Of a stretch of 62,960 nucleotides of DNA, positions 18,224-29,639 are shown in pieces (position 1 is the first letter of the stretch; the number at the start of each line of letters is the position of its first letter). Below the pieces are notes generated by a model. That model was not told the DNA's origin. It saw nothing but the letters and a program-made list of their open reading frames with translations, and searched no databases. Source of the DNA: Symbiodinium natans (taxonomy: Eukaryota > Sar > Dinophyceae > Suessiales > Symbiodiniaceae); contig CAJNDS010000332.1 of NCBI GenBank assembly GCA_905221605.1, forward strand, positions 100,677-163,636, in the 5' to 3' direction. A program made the position numbers and the translations under genes.

Positions 18224-21200
18224 TCACGGTGCCCCCCCTGGTTGCAGCATCAGGGCGGTCGGTTTCGCGGTCCTCCGTTTTTTGCACTTCCGGGAACCTC
18301 CTGTCCGCGGCTTTGCTTTCTTCCTCTTCTTCTTGTTGGGGGCCAAGTTCTGGAGTTGGAGCTGCCGAGCCAGTTTTCGGGACAGCTGCTCGTCAGCGCG
18401 CTCCCCCAGCTCAGCCTCAAGGGCCGCCTGTGCGTGGGAGGCCCACGGGAGATCTTGGGACTTCACCCAAGCTCTCTCCCTGAGCTTCCACGCTTTACGG
18501 TCTTGGGCAGCCTCCATCCAGTCGTCGACCTCCAGAAAGGCGTTGATGTCATTCTGGACCTCCCTGCCCGCATTAAAGCGGCCCGGGTGTCGGCGGCCCC
18601 CTCTCTTCTGTTGCTCCGCCTTCCACCAGCACGGCCCCCTCCACCTGAGGAGTTGTTTGGCCCGGCTGTTCTGTCTGGCCACGTGGCCGTACAGCCTCCA
18701 AACCTGCCGTAGAACGAAGGTGGAAAAGCGTTCCTGTTGGTGGAGGTGAAGCCGAGCGCGTGAAACTCGAAGGCTGCGCATCTCGTACTCCACACAGGGC
18801 TCCCCTTGCTTCCTCCTCAGGCCTGCCATCACCCGCACTAGGCGGAGTTGCTGTGTGTTCAAGGCCGCCAAGAGGTTGCGACCCGGCGGCAACGCCGCCG
18901 CTTGCCATAAAGCGGCCCCCCTCACAACAGCATTGAAACTTTCCCACTTGCAGGTGAGCGGCATCTTTTGTGCGAACACAGCTTTGTGGGCCCAAAAGAC
19001 TTGGCGCATCTTGGCGTTGACCTCCGCAGCAATGTCCGAGGGCCCCCTTCGGAAGCCCTGTTGAGTGCCCAGAACACGAATCAGTGTCCCCGGCTTCAGG
19101 AGGGAGACCGTCTTGCCCCCGATGACGAGGGTGCGCTTGTCGCCTTCCACGCTGGTCAGCACCTGGGTCTTGTCCCCCTGGAAGTCCAGTCCGTTGTCCG
19201 CCGCCTTGCGCTCCACCGCTGCGAGCAGGGCTTGCAGTCGACTCAGGCAGAAGTGCCAGAGGTACATGTCGTCCGCGAAAGTGGCCAGGTTGAAGGGCAT
19301 CTCCCACCCTGCTCCTCCCTGGCTTTTGCTGCGGCTTGGCCATGTTGAACTCGTCCGCCACTTCATTCGCCAGCTCGGCGATGAGTGCTGCGAATAGCAC
19401 TAACGACTCGGGGGCACCCTGTTTGACTCCATTGCTTTGTCTGACCAGCAACTGTTGGTCTAAAAACTCCACGTGGACCCCCAGGTGGCACACCATCTCG
19501 ATCAACAAACGCGCCTCCTTGGGGCGCGTAGCAAGCTTTCGTGCTATGAAAGCCAGGAGTCTCGGAATGCGGATGCTGTCAAAGGCCTTCCTTATATCGA
19601 TCTTAACCAAGAAGGTCTCCTGTTTCCATTCTTCGCACACCCTGAGCATGCGCCCCAGGCTGATTGCCAGTTCCAGGGGCTGCTTCGAGGGCGACGCCCA
19701 CTGTAGATCATGCGTGGTCCCCAGCAGCGGTGTCACCCGAGTCAGCGTGAGTTGGCTGAGAAGCTTCAGCAGGGCCGAGGACAAAGTGATGGGTCGTAGG
19801 TCCCCCCACCATGTCGGCTCCGCCTTTTTTGCCTCATGAACGTGGTCGTGCTGTACAGGTCGTCTGTCGTGAACCCCAGTTTCAGGAAGTCGTTGAGCTC
19901 CTCCAGGACAAAGCCCCCCCACACCTCGTCCTTCATGATGATTCGCAGCGCTTCATAGGTGATGCCATCTGGGCCTGCCGCCCTGCCGGATTTCCATTTG
20001 GCCATGACCCTTTGCACTTCCTCCATGGTGAAGCAGCAAAAAGGGCTCGGGATCACCGCGAGGGTGAGCCTCGCTTCATCTCGAGCAGCGTCGTTCTCGG
20101 CCAGACTGTCCCTGAAGAAGATCCCCTCCAGGTACTCCGTCATGTTGTCGGTCCAGTTGTCGTAGCGCTGGGCCAGGCGGGGTTCCCACAGCTTACGGGG
20201 CCCCGATCCGAAAAGCTTCTTCCAGGCCCCCCAGCTGCCTCTGGTGGCCCAAAACGTGAGGCTCTTGAGCCACTTACGTTTTTCACTCTTCCGCACAGAG
20301 TGAACCTCCTTCCACAGCGCCCGCGAGGCCGCCCCTTCTGCTCGTTTGGCCGCTTGCCGCAGCCTTCCCAGGTGCGCGCTTTCCCTGAAACGCGTAGACT
20401 CTTTGGGCACGATGAGTCTCTGCGAAAGGTTGGCGACCGACTCCACCAGCAGTCCTTCCCCCGTGGAAGGCGGGGCCGTTGCACGGAGCTGCGCTGCTGC
20501 TTTGTCAGGCATCACTGGCACCCCTTTCCTCAGCTTACAGGGTCGGGGGTCACGAGTTTGCGGCAGCTGCACCACTTGAAGCTCTACTGCATCGTGGTCG
20601 GAGGACATCTCATGCCTGGACTCCTCCAGCACGCCCGCCTCGAGCATGCACAGGCCTTTGGCAAAGATGTAGTCCAATCGACGTGGTCTCATCTGGTCGT
20701 TGTAGGGGTGGTAGGTTGGCGTAGCCCAGCTAGACTCCGCCGAAACCAGTCCAAGCTCTTGGAAGAAAGCAGCCACCACTTCTCCTCTTGCGGTGGCTCC
20801 CCCAAAGGCCCCCCCTCCATCCCCCAGTGTCAATGTTTCGTTGAGGTCACCTCCACATACGAGTCGAGAAAGACCGTGCAGAGGCTTGGTCGAGTCATAC
20901 CAGTTGCGTAGTAGTTCTCCAGCTTGCTGCAATGTGGTCCAGTGAGGTAGGTGGCACGACATGAACCCCACCACGCCCAACGACGTCGTGCGCACTTTGG
21001 CCCAAGTGAGTCCCAGAGTTCCCCCACATGCCAACACCGTGTGAGAACCTTGAAGGTTTCGTCGCCGAAGAAGAATGCCCGTGCTCCTCCAATCTGCGTG
21101 TGTCCAAGCCTGGACGAGAAAATGGTCCTGCAGGGTCTGGGCTTGGCAGCACTCCTCCCCCAAGAGGGGGATGTGCTTGCCCGAAGGCCGCGGCCCCTTC

Positions 21201-21385
21201 TTGCTCGCCGTTGTTTGTGCAGCGGGGATTTCCCCCTGTTTTGGTTGCGGTATCTCTTGCAAGAAAACGAATTCCAGGCGGTCCCCCTCAGAAGTGGCCA
21301 TGAGGTAGTCGACGAGGTCGCCTTCAGCGTCCAAGCCTCCCACGTTCCACGTTCTGAAGCAGTGGTGAAACTCACTCGGCGTGGA
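18224..21385 (-). CDS. LINE A AP-endonuclease / reverse transcriptase (frame-broken)
   Basis: The frame follows the ORF1 UGA directly with no ATG before the catalytic region. The endonuclease shows RTWNVGGL, VFLQEI, GGDLNE, RRLDYIF and SSDHDAV, which are the Asn, Glu, Asp/Asn, Asp and Asp-His sites of the EEP family. The RT starts with KWKSGRAAGPDGITYEAL. It then changes frame near a six-A run (plus 19,825-19,830) and continues with DLRPITL, VKIDIRKAFDSI (motif A) and GVKQGAPESLVLF (motif B). It returns to the first frame near 19,320 for FADDMYLW (motif C, catalytic DD). The C-terminus has an A.DR..W segment and a Lys-rich tail. No RNase H is seen. The two frame changes compensate each other, which fits single-base indels. 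It nicks the target and copies the element RNA (TPRT). Confidence 0.8.
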
Positions 21386-22528
21386 TCAGCGAAGCTGGGC
21401 CTCGAGGTCCCCCGAGGGGGCCTCGACGTCACTCTTCTGCTTGTCGAGCTTGTCTGCGATCTTTTGCATGTCTAGCCAGCCGTGCTTGGTGCTGTGCGTC
21501 TCCCTGGCAAGTGGCCCCGCCGTCGTCGCCGAAGCAATCCTGGCTCCCCCCAACCAGACGGTCCCCGACGACCACTCGCACTCGACCTTGGCTTCCTTGT
21601 CCAGCGTCAGCACGAGCCGCTTGACTTTGCCTGCATAGGCCGCCCTCTGTCTTTGCTCCTGGGTTTGACTCCAGGCCCCCCAGAGCCGTCGAGGGTTGCC
21701 GTCATCCCTGGTCCCCACCTGCACGTTGGCCTCCCGGATCTGCTTTAGCACCTTTGCGAAGCGCTCGTTGATCTCCCGCTCATCCTCCCCCTCTTTGGGC
21801 TGAAGCGGCACTATGGCCGTGCCCCGTCTGATCCCCGTCGCGAACATGGTGAGGGGGTCAAAGTCCAACTGCAGCTTGGCGACTTGTGCAGTGAGCTGTG
21901 CCAACAGTTCATCACGGGGGGTGTCGCGGTCGTAGCCCCCCAGGACGATGGCACGTCTCCTTGTAGCGGACCCCGCAGTGCTTGCCGAACCTGTCGCGGT
22001 CGTAGAGGAAGCCCCCCCACTTTCGAGTAGAGCCACTCGCGCCTCCAGTCGAGCAAGTCCGTCCCCCTGTTTTTTAGTGTGCTCCTGGACCGCATCGAGC
22101 CTGGTGTGCATCTCGGTCATCTTGGTCTCCATGCTGTCCGTGATGCGCTTTTTCCATGCCCCCCATGACTCCACGGAGCTCACCCAGGAAGCCTTGCACC
22201 TCCACTCGTAGCGCTGTCTTGACGTCTGCGATGCTGAGCCCCGGGCCGCCCTCTCTCCCTCTCTCCCTCTCTTCCTCTCTCCCTCTCTCCTCCCTCTCTC
22301 CCTCTCTCCCACTCTCCCTCTCTCCCTCCCTCCCTCTCTCCCTCTCTCCCTCTCTCCCTCTCTCACTTTCTCACACTCTCTCTCTCCCTCTCCCTCCCTG
22401 CATGTTGCCCCCACTACCCCCGACCTTGTCCATGTACGAAACTCAAGGCGCTGCCGATGGCCGAGATAACCTACACAGGTCAAGGTCATATGATATAATA
22501 TAATATAACATAACATAATATAATACAA
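21386..22528 (-). CDS. LINE A ORF1-like nucleic-acid chaperone
   Basis: The first part of the frame runs through the GA-rich octamer repeat (poly Glu/Arg/Gly) and is probably not protein. The likely start is one of the Met codons near METKMTEMHTRLDAVQEH. A coiled coil (about 45 residues, to LEARVALLESGG) is followed by RAIVLGGYDRDTPRDELLAQ. This resembles the beta-strand and helix of an RRM fold, as in L1 ORF1p. The frame ends in UGA at 21,388-21,386, and the endonuclease continues in the same frame. By analogy the protein would coat the element RNA as trimers. Confidence 0.6.
   Translation of the reverse strand: MYYIMLCYIILYHMTLTCVGYLGHRQRLEFRTWTRSGVVGATCREGEGERECEKVREGERERGREGGRERGRVGERERGRREGERKRGREGERAARGSASQTSRQRYEWRCKASWVSSVESWGAWKKRITDSMETKMTEMHTRLDAVQEHTKKQGDGLARLEARVALLESGGASSTTATGSASTAGSATRRRAIVLGGYDRDTPRDELLAQLTAQVAKLQLDFDPLTMFATGIRRGTAIVPLQPKEGEDEREINERFAKVLKQIREANVQVGTRDDGNPRRLWGAWSQTQEQRQRAAYAGKVKRLVLTLDKEAKVECEWSSGTVWLGGARIASATTAGPLARETHSTKHGWLDMQKIADKLDKQKSDVEAPSGDLEAQLR
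22245..22410. repeat. CCCTCTCT octamer microsatellite
   Basis: The same octamer as 14,040-14,110 lies at the 5' side of LINE A on its sense strand. It may be pre-insertion target, split by the element, or part of the element. Confidence 0.85.
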
Positions 22529-22640
22529 TATAATACATAATACAATATAATATAATAGAGTTTAATATAATATACTGTAATATCATATAATATCATATCG
22601 CATAGTATAGCATAATATCATGTAACTTAATCTAACATAA
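22485..22640. repeat. AT-rich TATAA/ATAAC repeat
   Basis: Degenerate TATAATATAACATAA units with no coding content. The AT-rich character continues to about 22,760. Confidence 0.75.
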
Positions 22641-22784
22641 TGTCGTATGATGTAATTTAAGTTCATTTGATCTAAGTTAATGAAATTTGAGTCAGCTTAA
22701 TTAACTTAAATTTAATGAACTTTAATTGGCCGGAGAAATAAATTAGGAACTTTTTTGTTTGTTTTTTGAGTTTTTTTGTTTCTG

Positions 22785-23580
22785 GGTTTGAGGTTTAGGG
22801 TTTAGGATTTAGGGTTTAGGGGTTAGGGTTTAGGGTTTAGGGGGTTTAAGAGGGTTTAGGGTTGAGGGAGGGTTTAGGGTTTAGGGTTTAGGGTTTAGGG
22901 TTTAGGGTTTAGGGTTTAGGGTTTAGGGTTTTAGGGTTTAGGGTTTAGGGTTTAGGGTTTAGGGTTTAGGGTTTAGGGTTTAGGGTTTAGGGTTTAGGGT
23001 TTAGGGTTTAGGGGGTTTAAGGTTTAGGGTTTAGGGGTTTAGGGTCGGGTTTCGGGTTTCGGGTTTCGGTTTCGGGTTTCGGGTTTCGGGTTTTTCGGGT
23101 TTTTCGGGTTCGGGTTTCGGTTTCGGGTTTAGGGTTAGGGTTTAGGGTCAGGGTTTAGGGTTTAGGGAATAGGGTTTAGGACTAGGTTTAGGGATTAGGG
23201 TTTTTAGGGTTCGGGTTTAGGGTTTTAGTTTAGGGTTTAGGGTTAGGGTTTAGGTTTTAGGGTTTAGGGTTTAGGGTTTAGGGTTTAGGGTTTAGGGTTT
23301 TAGGGTTTCGGTTTTCGCGGTTTCGGGTTTTCGGGTTTCGGGTTTCGGGTTTCGGGTTCGTTTTCGGTTTCGGGTTTCGGGTTCGGGTTTTCGGGTTTAG
23401 GTTTAGGGTTTAGGGTTTAGGGTCAGGGTTTAGGGTTTAGGGTTTAGGAATAGGGTTTAGGGACTAGGGTTTTAGGGATTAGGTTTAGGGTTTAGGGTTT
23501 GGGTTCAGGGTTTAGGTTTAGGTTTGGGTTTAGGCGTTTAGGGGTTTTTTAGGGTTTAGGGTTTAGGGTTTTGGTAGGTT
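22785..23580 (+). repeat. Large TTTAGGG array with TTTCGGG variant blocks
   Basis: Mostly TTTAGGG heptamers (best at 22,875-23,010), interrupted by two blocks of TTTCGGG (about 23,042-23,128 and 23,295-23,400) and a repeated 'AGGGTCAGGGTTTAGGG...AATAGGG' higher-order unit (about 23,130-23,215 and 23,400-23,500). The two copies suggest a ~270-bp duplication of the array. Confidence 0.9.
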
Positions 23581-23589
23581 GTAGTAGTA

Positions 23590-24255
23590 CCAGTAGCAAG
23601 GACAAAAAAAAAAAAACCCAAAAAAAAAAAAAAAAACAACAAAATCCTAAAAAAATATAGGCCTCCAATTTAATTTAATGAAATTCAATTTAATAAAATT
23701 TAAATGAAATTTTTTTGATGCAATTGAATTTCATTTAATTTAGTTTAAGCTAAGCTAATTTAGTTTGATTGAATTGAACTTAATTTAAGTCAATTTAATT
23801 CAATTCAAATTAATTTAAGTTAATTGTAATTAATTAGTTTCGATTTAGTTTAGCTAGGTATACTTTATTTTAAATTTGTTTACGTTCATCTAATTTAACT
23901 TAATGTAATTTGTATACATATATATATACATATATTGTGTAGAATACATGCATATGCATGCCTATATGAGCAATGTCAACGCATGTAGGTGCACATGTAG
24001 ACTACATACATATATGTAAATCCGAACATAAACAGAAACCAAATACATCAAGATGCGTATTCATGGGTTTGTATATATATATATATCTTTTGTATTTGTA
24101 TTTATTTACTTCTTTATTCATTTATCTGTTTATTTATTTCATTATATATATATATATATGTATATGTGTGTATGTGTGTGTTTATCTGTGCGCACGTGTA
24201 TACACAGCTCTATATCTATTTGAATTTGTGCTTTTCGTCTGTATGTACGTTGACA
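23590..24255. other. AT-rich low-complexity DNA with (TA)n
   Basis: Poly-A tracts (23,600-23,640), TTTAATTTAA-type sequence to about 23,900, and (TA)n tracts near 23,918, 24,070 and 24,143. No gene. Confidence 0.6.
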
Positions 24256-24259
24256 TGGG

Positions 24260-26590
24260 ACTCTAAGCTATGAACAAGCCCTAGCATGTTCCTAACAGGC
24301 AAAAGGAAATAGATACAGAAACTCCAACAGAATGCAAGGAAAACCTGTAGAGCTAGTCATACTTTGGGCGGTGCTACTTTCGTCTCACTTGATGGTGAGG
24401 CGCCCTGCGGACGAAGCAAGCGTCGAAAGGTCCAGCCAGGGTATGGCGCCGTTGCTCAAAGAGGCTGTGCAAGTCCCCTGCCCGGGACACCGAAGGTGCA
24501 GTGCGAGGACAGCATGTCAGGAGTTTTGCATGAAGCAGAAGCTTGCTTGGAAGGCAGGATCAGCTATTCAAGAGGCTCGACTGCAGCGGGCATTCATCCC
24601 TCAACAAGCTCTGATCTCAGACCTTCCCTCTCCATATGCTGCCCAGCCGCCCCCGTCCATCAAGTCCAGCACCATCCATCTTAGAAACCATAAGGGTCCA
24701 TGAGAGTGAACAGATGCTCTTCTCGCAGATTCTACGTGCAACAAGCTTGCACAAACACCACATCAAGATGAAGCATCACGAACCTTGGCAAAAGAATGAA
24801 CGAGCTCAGAGGCTCGGAGTTCCAAGAGTTTAAAAATTGGCTGAGCCTCGACTCCATTGGACAGCTCAATTGAGTCAAGGTGCATGCTGCTGCTTTCGCC
24901 TTGCGGTCTCAGTGGCGCTGGGAACATCTCAAGTGACAAGTCACGACTCCACACGAATGTTGGTGCAGCATGATCTGATGTCCGGGCACATCCAGTCGGC
25001 TGTCGCTGCCAATTACCAAAACCGACATGCACAACAGGCCCAAGGAAGGAAGCATGTGCAATCACCGTGCCTTGTCCATCATAGAACCACTCATGACAAC
25101 CTGAGCAACTATGACTATATGACCGACTCAAAAGCAGAGCTTGTCGCGGAATTGACTGCCAAGCGACGGAGTATGTTTTCGTGCTGCCACTGTGCAAGCA
25201 AGGAGGCCTCCATCTCGGCCTGACCCAGATGATCGCCAAGGATGCTCTTTTGCAGAGTCGTCACTAAGTCCCATTCTCTCGAGATGTGGCTTGGCACATT
25301 TGAGCTCTTAGCTGGCAGAGCTCATGAAGCGCCAGCAGAACCCCCCCGCCTCTCTCGCGGCCTCCACGCGCCTAGAAACTCTCAGCTTTCTTCAAACAAA
25401 CATTCTGAAATGGATTCTGGCACCGTGCTGCAGTCTTAGGCTGAGGCTTGCAAGGCACTGCTTTCAGTGCTCGTCGCAAGCCCGGAGAACGCAAGTCCTC
25501 GCACGAATTTCGTTCCACAGTAGCTTTTTCATCACCGAAAGTATATGACTGGAGTGACTTGATGGTTGTCTCCGACGACAGAATCTCGAATTGGCAAGTC
25601 CTCACCCACATAGATTTTACCTCGGGACAAGGCCGCATGATGGCCGACTTCATTCCAGAAACGCCAGTCTTGGCCAAGCACATGCATAAGCACATGCCTG
25701 ACTTTGGGCCAAGGCACCGAAGCTGCCGTGGCCCAGGGGCTCCGAAGCCTCGAAGGCCGCCGAGTCCTCACCGGCGCGGCAGAGCAGCATCCCGAGCGGC
25801 GCCCCAAGCGGCGCTTCGGCCTTGGCTAACAAGAAAAAAAAAAGGGGGCGCTGGGAGGCTTAGAGCCACGAGGTCTCCGAGAGCTGGGAGAGGAGAAACG
25901 CAAAAGCAAAAAAAGTGGGGAGGGGGGCAAAAAAGTTCAAGAGCAGCGGCCTGGCCAGGGGCTTGCCCAGGCGAGGGCAGGAGCCAAGGACACCACTGTG
26001 CCACTGGAGCCAAGCTAAGCGCGCGGTCTGGACTCGCAGCTGTGTTGTAACGTATAGATGAGCACACGAGAAGCACCTCTAGCTGACCGTGTGCCACACT
26101 CAACACGCCATGTGCAGGAAACAAACGAAGGCTACAGCGTCTTAGTCCTGATCAGGCGTCCTTTGCTCAATGAAGCACCTGAGTCCAAGAACAAGCAGCG
26201 ACAATGATGACCCGGTCCTGTACAATGGAAGCCGTCTATTGCTACACAAGCCTGCACTCCTTCCATGGCAACACTACCTGCGGATGAACAACTAGCTCTG
26301 CGTGGTGCGCGGGTCACAACCCGTGTTCATCCCTTCCATGGGCTTCACTGATTCATGGCGTCTCTAGGATTCCGGCTCCGCTTTGGAGTACGACTTGATG
26401 GCGCCGAGCACTGCCCCACCTGATGATTCTGGATATCCGCACCGCCGGCGCGTTCGGGGCGAAAGAAGCAGAGAAAGCTTCGGCTTGCAAAGGCTGGAGA
26501 CACCGAAAGAGGAGGCCGTGGCCCTGCCTTTTCCGACTACCAGGCCAACCTTGGCCTGGGGGATCTCGAACTGAACCTGGCAATCGACAG
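24260..26590. other. Unique sequence without a recognisable gene
   Basis: GC content is moderate and many short frames are open on both strands. None shows a domain and none is clearly favoured. A 25,448-26,050 plus frame of 200 codons ends in Arg/Gly-rich reading and is probably chance. The stretch may hold exons with long introns or decayed gene copies. Confidence 0.3.
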
Positions 26591-26602
26591 AAGCTTAAAG
26601 CC

Positions 26603-26603
<1 letters not shown>

Positions 26604-26696
<93 letters not shown>
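26604..26696. repeat. (CT)n microsatellite
   Basis: An uninterrupted CT dinucleotide run of about 45 units. Confidence 0.95.
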
Positions 26697-26699
<3 letters not shown>

Positions 26700-26700
<1 letters not shown>

Positions 26701-28920
26701 GTAAGAACTAAGAAAGAAGCAAGATGAAGCACAGAAGCCTGAGATTGATTTGGGCCCGGCTGTGGCGCAGGAGCCGTGGCTCCTCCAGGCTCACCCCTCA
26801 TCACCGCTCAGAAAGCATCCATCAGAATCCACTTCCCGACACTGCTTGAAACTTTACTGAACCCAAGAGCAAGAGCTCCAGCAGCCGGCGGGGGTACGGC
26901 TGCTGGGAATCCTGCTCAGTACAAGCTCAAGTGTAAACGATGCAAGCACTGTAAGGACTCTGATTCAATGAGCATTTTGGACAACAACAAGGACAACGGC
27001 CTCCTGGCCCGGGCGGCGCGCTTGGAGGCCGAACAGCTGGGGTGGCACCCGCCTTTGCTTGAGGCTGAGTAGAGTCATTCACGGGCGCAGCTTGATACAG
27101 AAGGGCTTTGCAGGGGGTTTTGAGCATGTGAACCCCTGAGGCGCAGACCAGCACCGGCGCCAGCCCCGGCGCTGGCGGCTTTAACCCAGGCATGGCTGTC
27201 AACCTCCGGCTCCAAAAATGAAGGACAAAAGGGTTTAGCCGGATGCTGACGGTGCTCTGCTCCATTTCTCCTCTCTGCACTCCACGGGGGAGAACCCCAT
27301 CTGGGCATCCACGCGGTGCCATCGGAAGAGGCGCAGCTTCGTTTGGGAAGGGGAGCCCGGCCTTAGGTGTTCAAGAGGCCACCACACAGTGTGCCACATT
27401 TTCCCGCTTGTCGCCGTCATCCTTTCGGGCTCCCGACAGGACCTGTTGCCGGAGGACCCGCCACAGGCGGCACCACTGGCGGCACCACTGGCGGTACCAC
27501 CGGCGGTACCCCTGGCGTGTGGAACAATGAAAACTGAGCTCAACGGGGTTACGACATGTGCTACTTGCTGCAAAGCAGGATACGCATTCACTAAGCCTAG
27601 CATGGGCCTGGGATTGAAACCCACCACAGAGCTCCAAAGGCTCGTTGAGGCAATCTCGGTTGCTGAATGGTCACATTGTGCTTGCTCTGAAGTGCCTGTC
27701 ATTGGGCCAGGAGGGCGCACCATCTGTCCAGGTCCTAGCACACGCAATAGCTTCGTCATTGACGTCTGCAAAGACACGTTTTCGTGCAGCTGCAGTGGTG
27801 CCTGTTTACTTTGCAAGAACCTCTTCAAGCGCTCCCTCAGAGCCTATGGAAGCATCACAACTGTGGTTCACACAATGAAACCAAATGATCCATGGATGAA
27901 CGGGCTCAGCCGAGTGTAGCCCACCGTGGCGATCCCGTGTCCTGGCATGGCCTGGAGGCCGGGCTGCATTGGCGGCCTGGCTCTCGAGCTTCATTCTTGG
28001 TGGTGCTTGCAAACTCGCACACGCCCAGCTGGCCTTATCATTGAGCCGCATGGTGCTTGTGCCGCCGGCTTTGGCGCCTTGGGCCAGGCATGCCGAGGCA
28101 CAGAGAATTTCTCAGAGAATCACAGAGACGCGGGCGCATGTGAACAGCAAGCACGCGAACACTTTCAGCAGCACAGATGCAGTTACATGCTTGGGTTCCA
28201 CTTAGGCTGGGGCTGTCTTCGAGGGCGGCAAGGGAGCAGGCGCTAGCTCGCCAGGTTCCAGCTCGCCTGAGCGGCACAAACTTCAAGCTGCAAGAGCAGT
28301 GCAACTCATGACAATGCGAACCTGCGCACACAAATATCAAGACGTTCTGTGGCATCGCACATCTTCGAATGGCAATTCTGCAGCAAAAAATGTCAAGGTG
28401 CTGAGCTTGGAGCCTAAGGCTTTCTTTAGGTGCAACACCGCCTCATCTTCGGTGATGTCTACCATCCTTTGACGATGCGCAGAGCTTCTGCGCACGAGGA
28501 TATCATCTGCACTGGGACGTCACAACTGAAGCATGCTAGTCAATCTAAGCTAGAAGTGCCGGATAGAGCTTCAGCTACAGGATCACAACGCAAGGGGAAC
28601 AACCACAAGTACGCAAGCGTGAATAGGCAACGGCATGACCACGAACGTCGTTGGAAGCCCTGTTCAACGACATGGCCTTTTGCCGAGTCCTGCAGAGCCT
28701 GCAAGGCAGCGAGCCACGACTCGGCAGGCAGCCAGCAATCTAGCCAAATGTGACCAATGCACCTATCTTGATGGAAACTACTGTAGCGTGGCTGTGATCT
28801 GATGTAAAAGCTGTTGGACACCTGGCTTACTTCTGCACAAGGCACCGCGAACAAAATTGCATGCTACACGTGTTGACGATCTAGCAACTTCCTGGCCTTT
28901 CCCGAACACCGTTTCTTGTA
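26700..28920. other. Unique sequence; short GGYACCACTGGC repeat at about 27,465-27,520
   Basis: No confident gene. A 12-bp unit (GGCGGCACCACT / GGCGGTACCACC) is repeated about five times, giving a Pro/Ala/Val-rich or Thr/Gly-rich reading according to frame. The remainder has no recognised motif. Confidence 0.35.
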
Positions 28921-29055
28921 ATCAGGTTAGTTGCCATTTGCCCCATGCTGGCTGAAAGCCCAAATGGCACGTCAAAAGCAGCCTAGGCTGACATGTCCTT
29001 CGACATGCCCATCTCTGCGATTTCGTGCAATTTTTCCACAACACATGCACAGACC
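28890..29055. repeat. Dispersed duplicate, copy 1 (with 33,915-34,068)
   Basis: About 160 bp, including GCTGGCTGAAAGC and GACATGTCCTTC, recur in the same orientation at 33,915-34,068 with roughly 85% identity by eye. On the minus strand both copies read HEIA.MGM.KDMS, so it may be a duplicated exon. Confidence 0.7.
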
Positions 29056-29624
29056 ACAGCAACATTGATCATGAGAGGAGAATCATTGGCAATGCCTGCA
29101 CGAAGTAACTGTAAGTAACTTTCTTGTTCAGCTATGCTGCGCACGCATTCAAGACAAAGCACTCGGTCAACAAGTCCTGCATTCATCGCAGTTTTGCCCA
29201 GCGCACAATTCCTGGACATGGACTTTTTGTGGGGACAGTGATGAAAGTGCTTTGGAAACTGCAACTTGCCATAGCAACCTCGGGTCCGCTTCTTCCAGGC
29301 GCTATAGCAACACATCTCCCCGCTCTTGCACTGAAACACGGGGTCGAACCCTTTAGCATCCAGGATACCTAGAAACATCCTCAGACGACTCTCACCAAAC
29401 CGGTCAACCGAATGCAAGAACCATTGCAGTGCCACGAAGGTACTTTTCGGTGGTGCTGCAGAAGTTTTGGGGTGTCCAAGCCAGAAGTCAGGTTTGAAAG
29501 CCATGTCTCCCAGTAGTAGGAGCTGCCGATGAAACCTCAACTTACCCTGTAGACCCTCAACTTCCTCAACTCCCAATCCCAAAACTTTCCGCAGTTTTCT
29601 TCGGAGGCGAGCTCGAGTGCACAT
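28983..29624 (-). CDS. 213-codon ORF, unknown; weak ARM/HEAT-like look
   Basis: ATG at 29,624 to a stop at 28,983, with no competing long frame. The N-terminus is basic (RARLRRKLRKVLGLGVEEVE). The C-terminal 70 residues are helical-looking, with Leu/Ala spacing (GLVDRVLCLECVRSIAEQES, then LLRAGIANDSPLMINVAVVC), which faintly resembles one armadillo or HEAT repeat pair. The last residues are in a segment duplicated at about 34.0 kb. No catalytic motif was seen. It could be a real single-exon gene, an exon of a larger gene or a pseudogene. Confidence 0.3.
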   Translation of the reverse strand: MCTRARLRRKLRKVLGLGVEEVEGLQGKLRFHRQLLLLGDMAFKPDFWLGHPKTSAAPPKSTFVALQWFLHSVDRFGESRLRMFLGILDAKGFDPVFQCKSGEMCCYSAWKKRTRGCYGKLQFPKHFHHCPHKKSMSRNCALGKTAMNAGLVDRVLCLECVRSIAEQESYLQLLRAGIANDSPLMINVAVVCACVVEKLHEIAEMGMSKDMSA

Positions 29625-29639
29625 CAGCTTCCTCGCAAC

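Larger units (their letters stand above)
14126..22410 (-). mobile_element. LINE A: three-ORF non-LTR retrotransposon
   Basis: The minus-strand order is ORF1-like (22,528-21,386), endonuclease-RT (21,385-18,224), then a long third ORF (17,974-14,264). CCCTCTCT-type microsatellite lies on both sides. The order coiled coil/RRM, AP-endonuclease, RT is that of L1-like LINEs; an ORF after RT is not typical. At least two compensating frame changes in RT and one UGA between ORF1 and the endonuclease suggest a mostly intact but probably inactive copy. No target duplication was identified, because both borders sit in simple repeat. Confidence 0.75.

Noticed and set aside
19825-19830. Programmed -1 frameshift at the six-A run in LINE A RT
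   Set aside because: The run is not in the phase of a canonical X XXY YYZ slippery site, the shift lies inside the RT domain, and a second shift restores the frame; indels are simpler.
25448-26050. 200-codon plus frame
   Set aside because: No domain, Arg/Gly/Lys-rich end over A/G-rich DNA, and competing open frames on the other strand.
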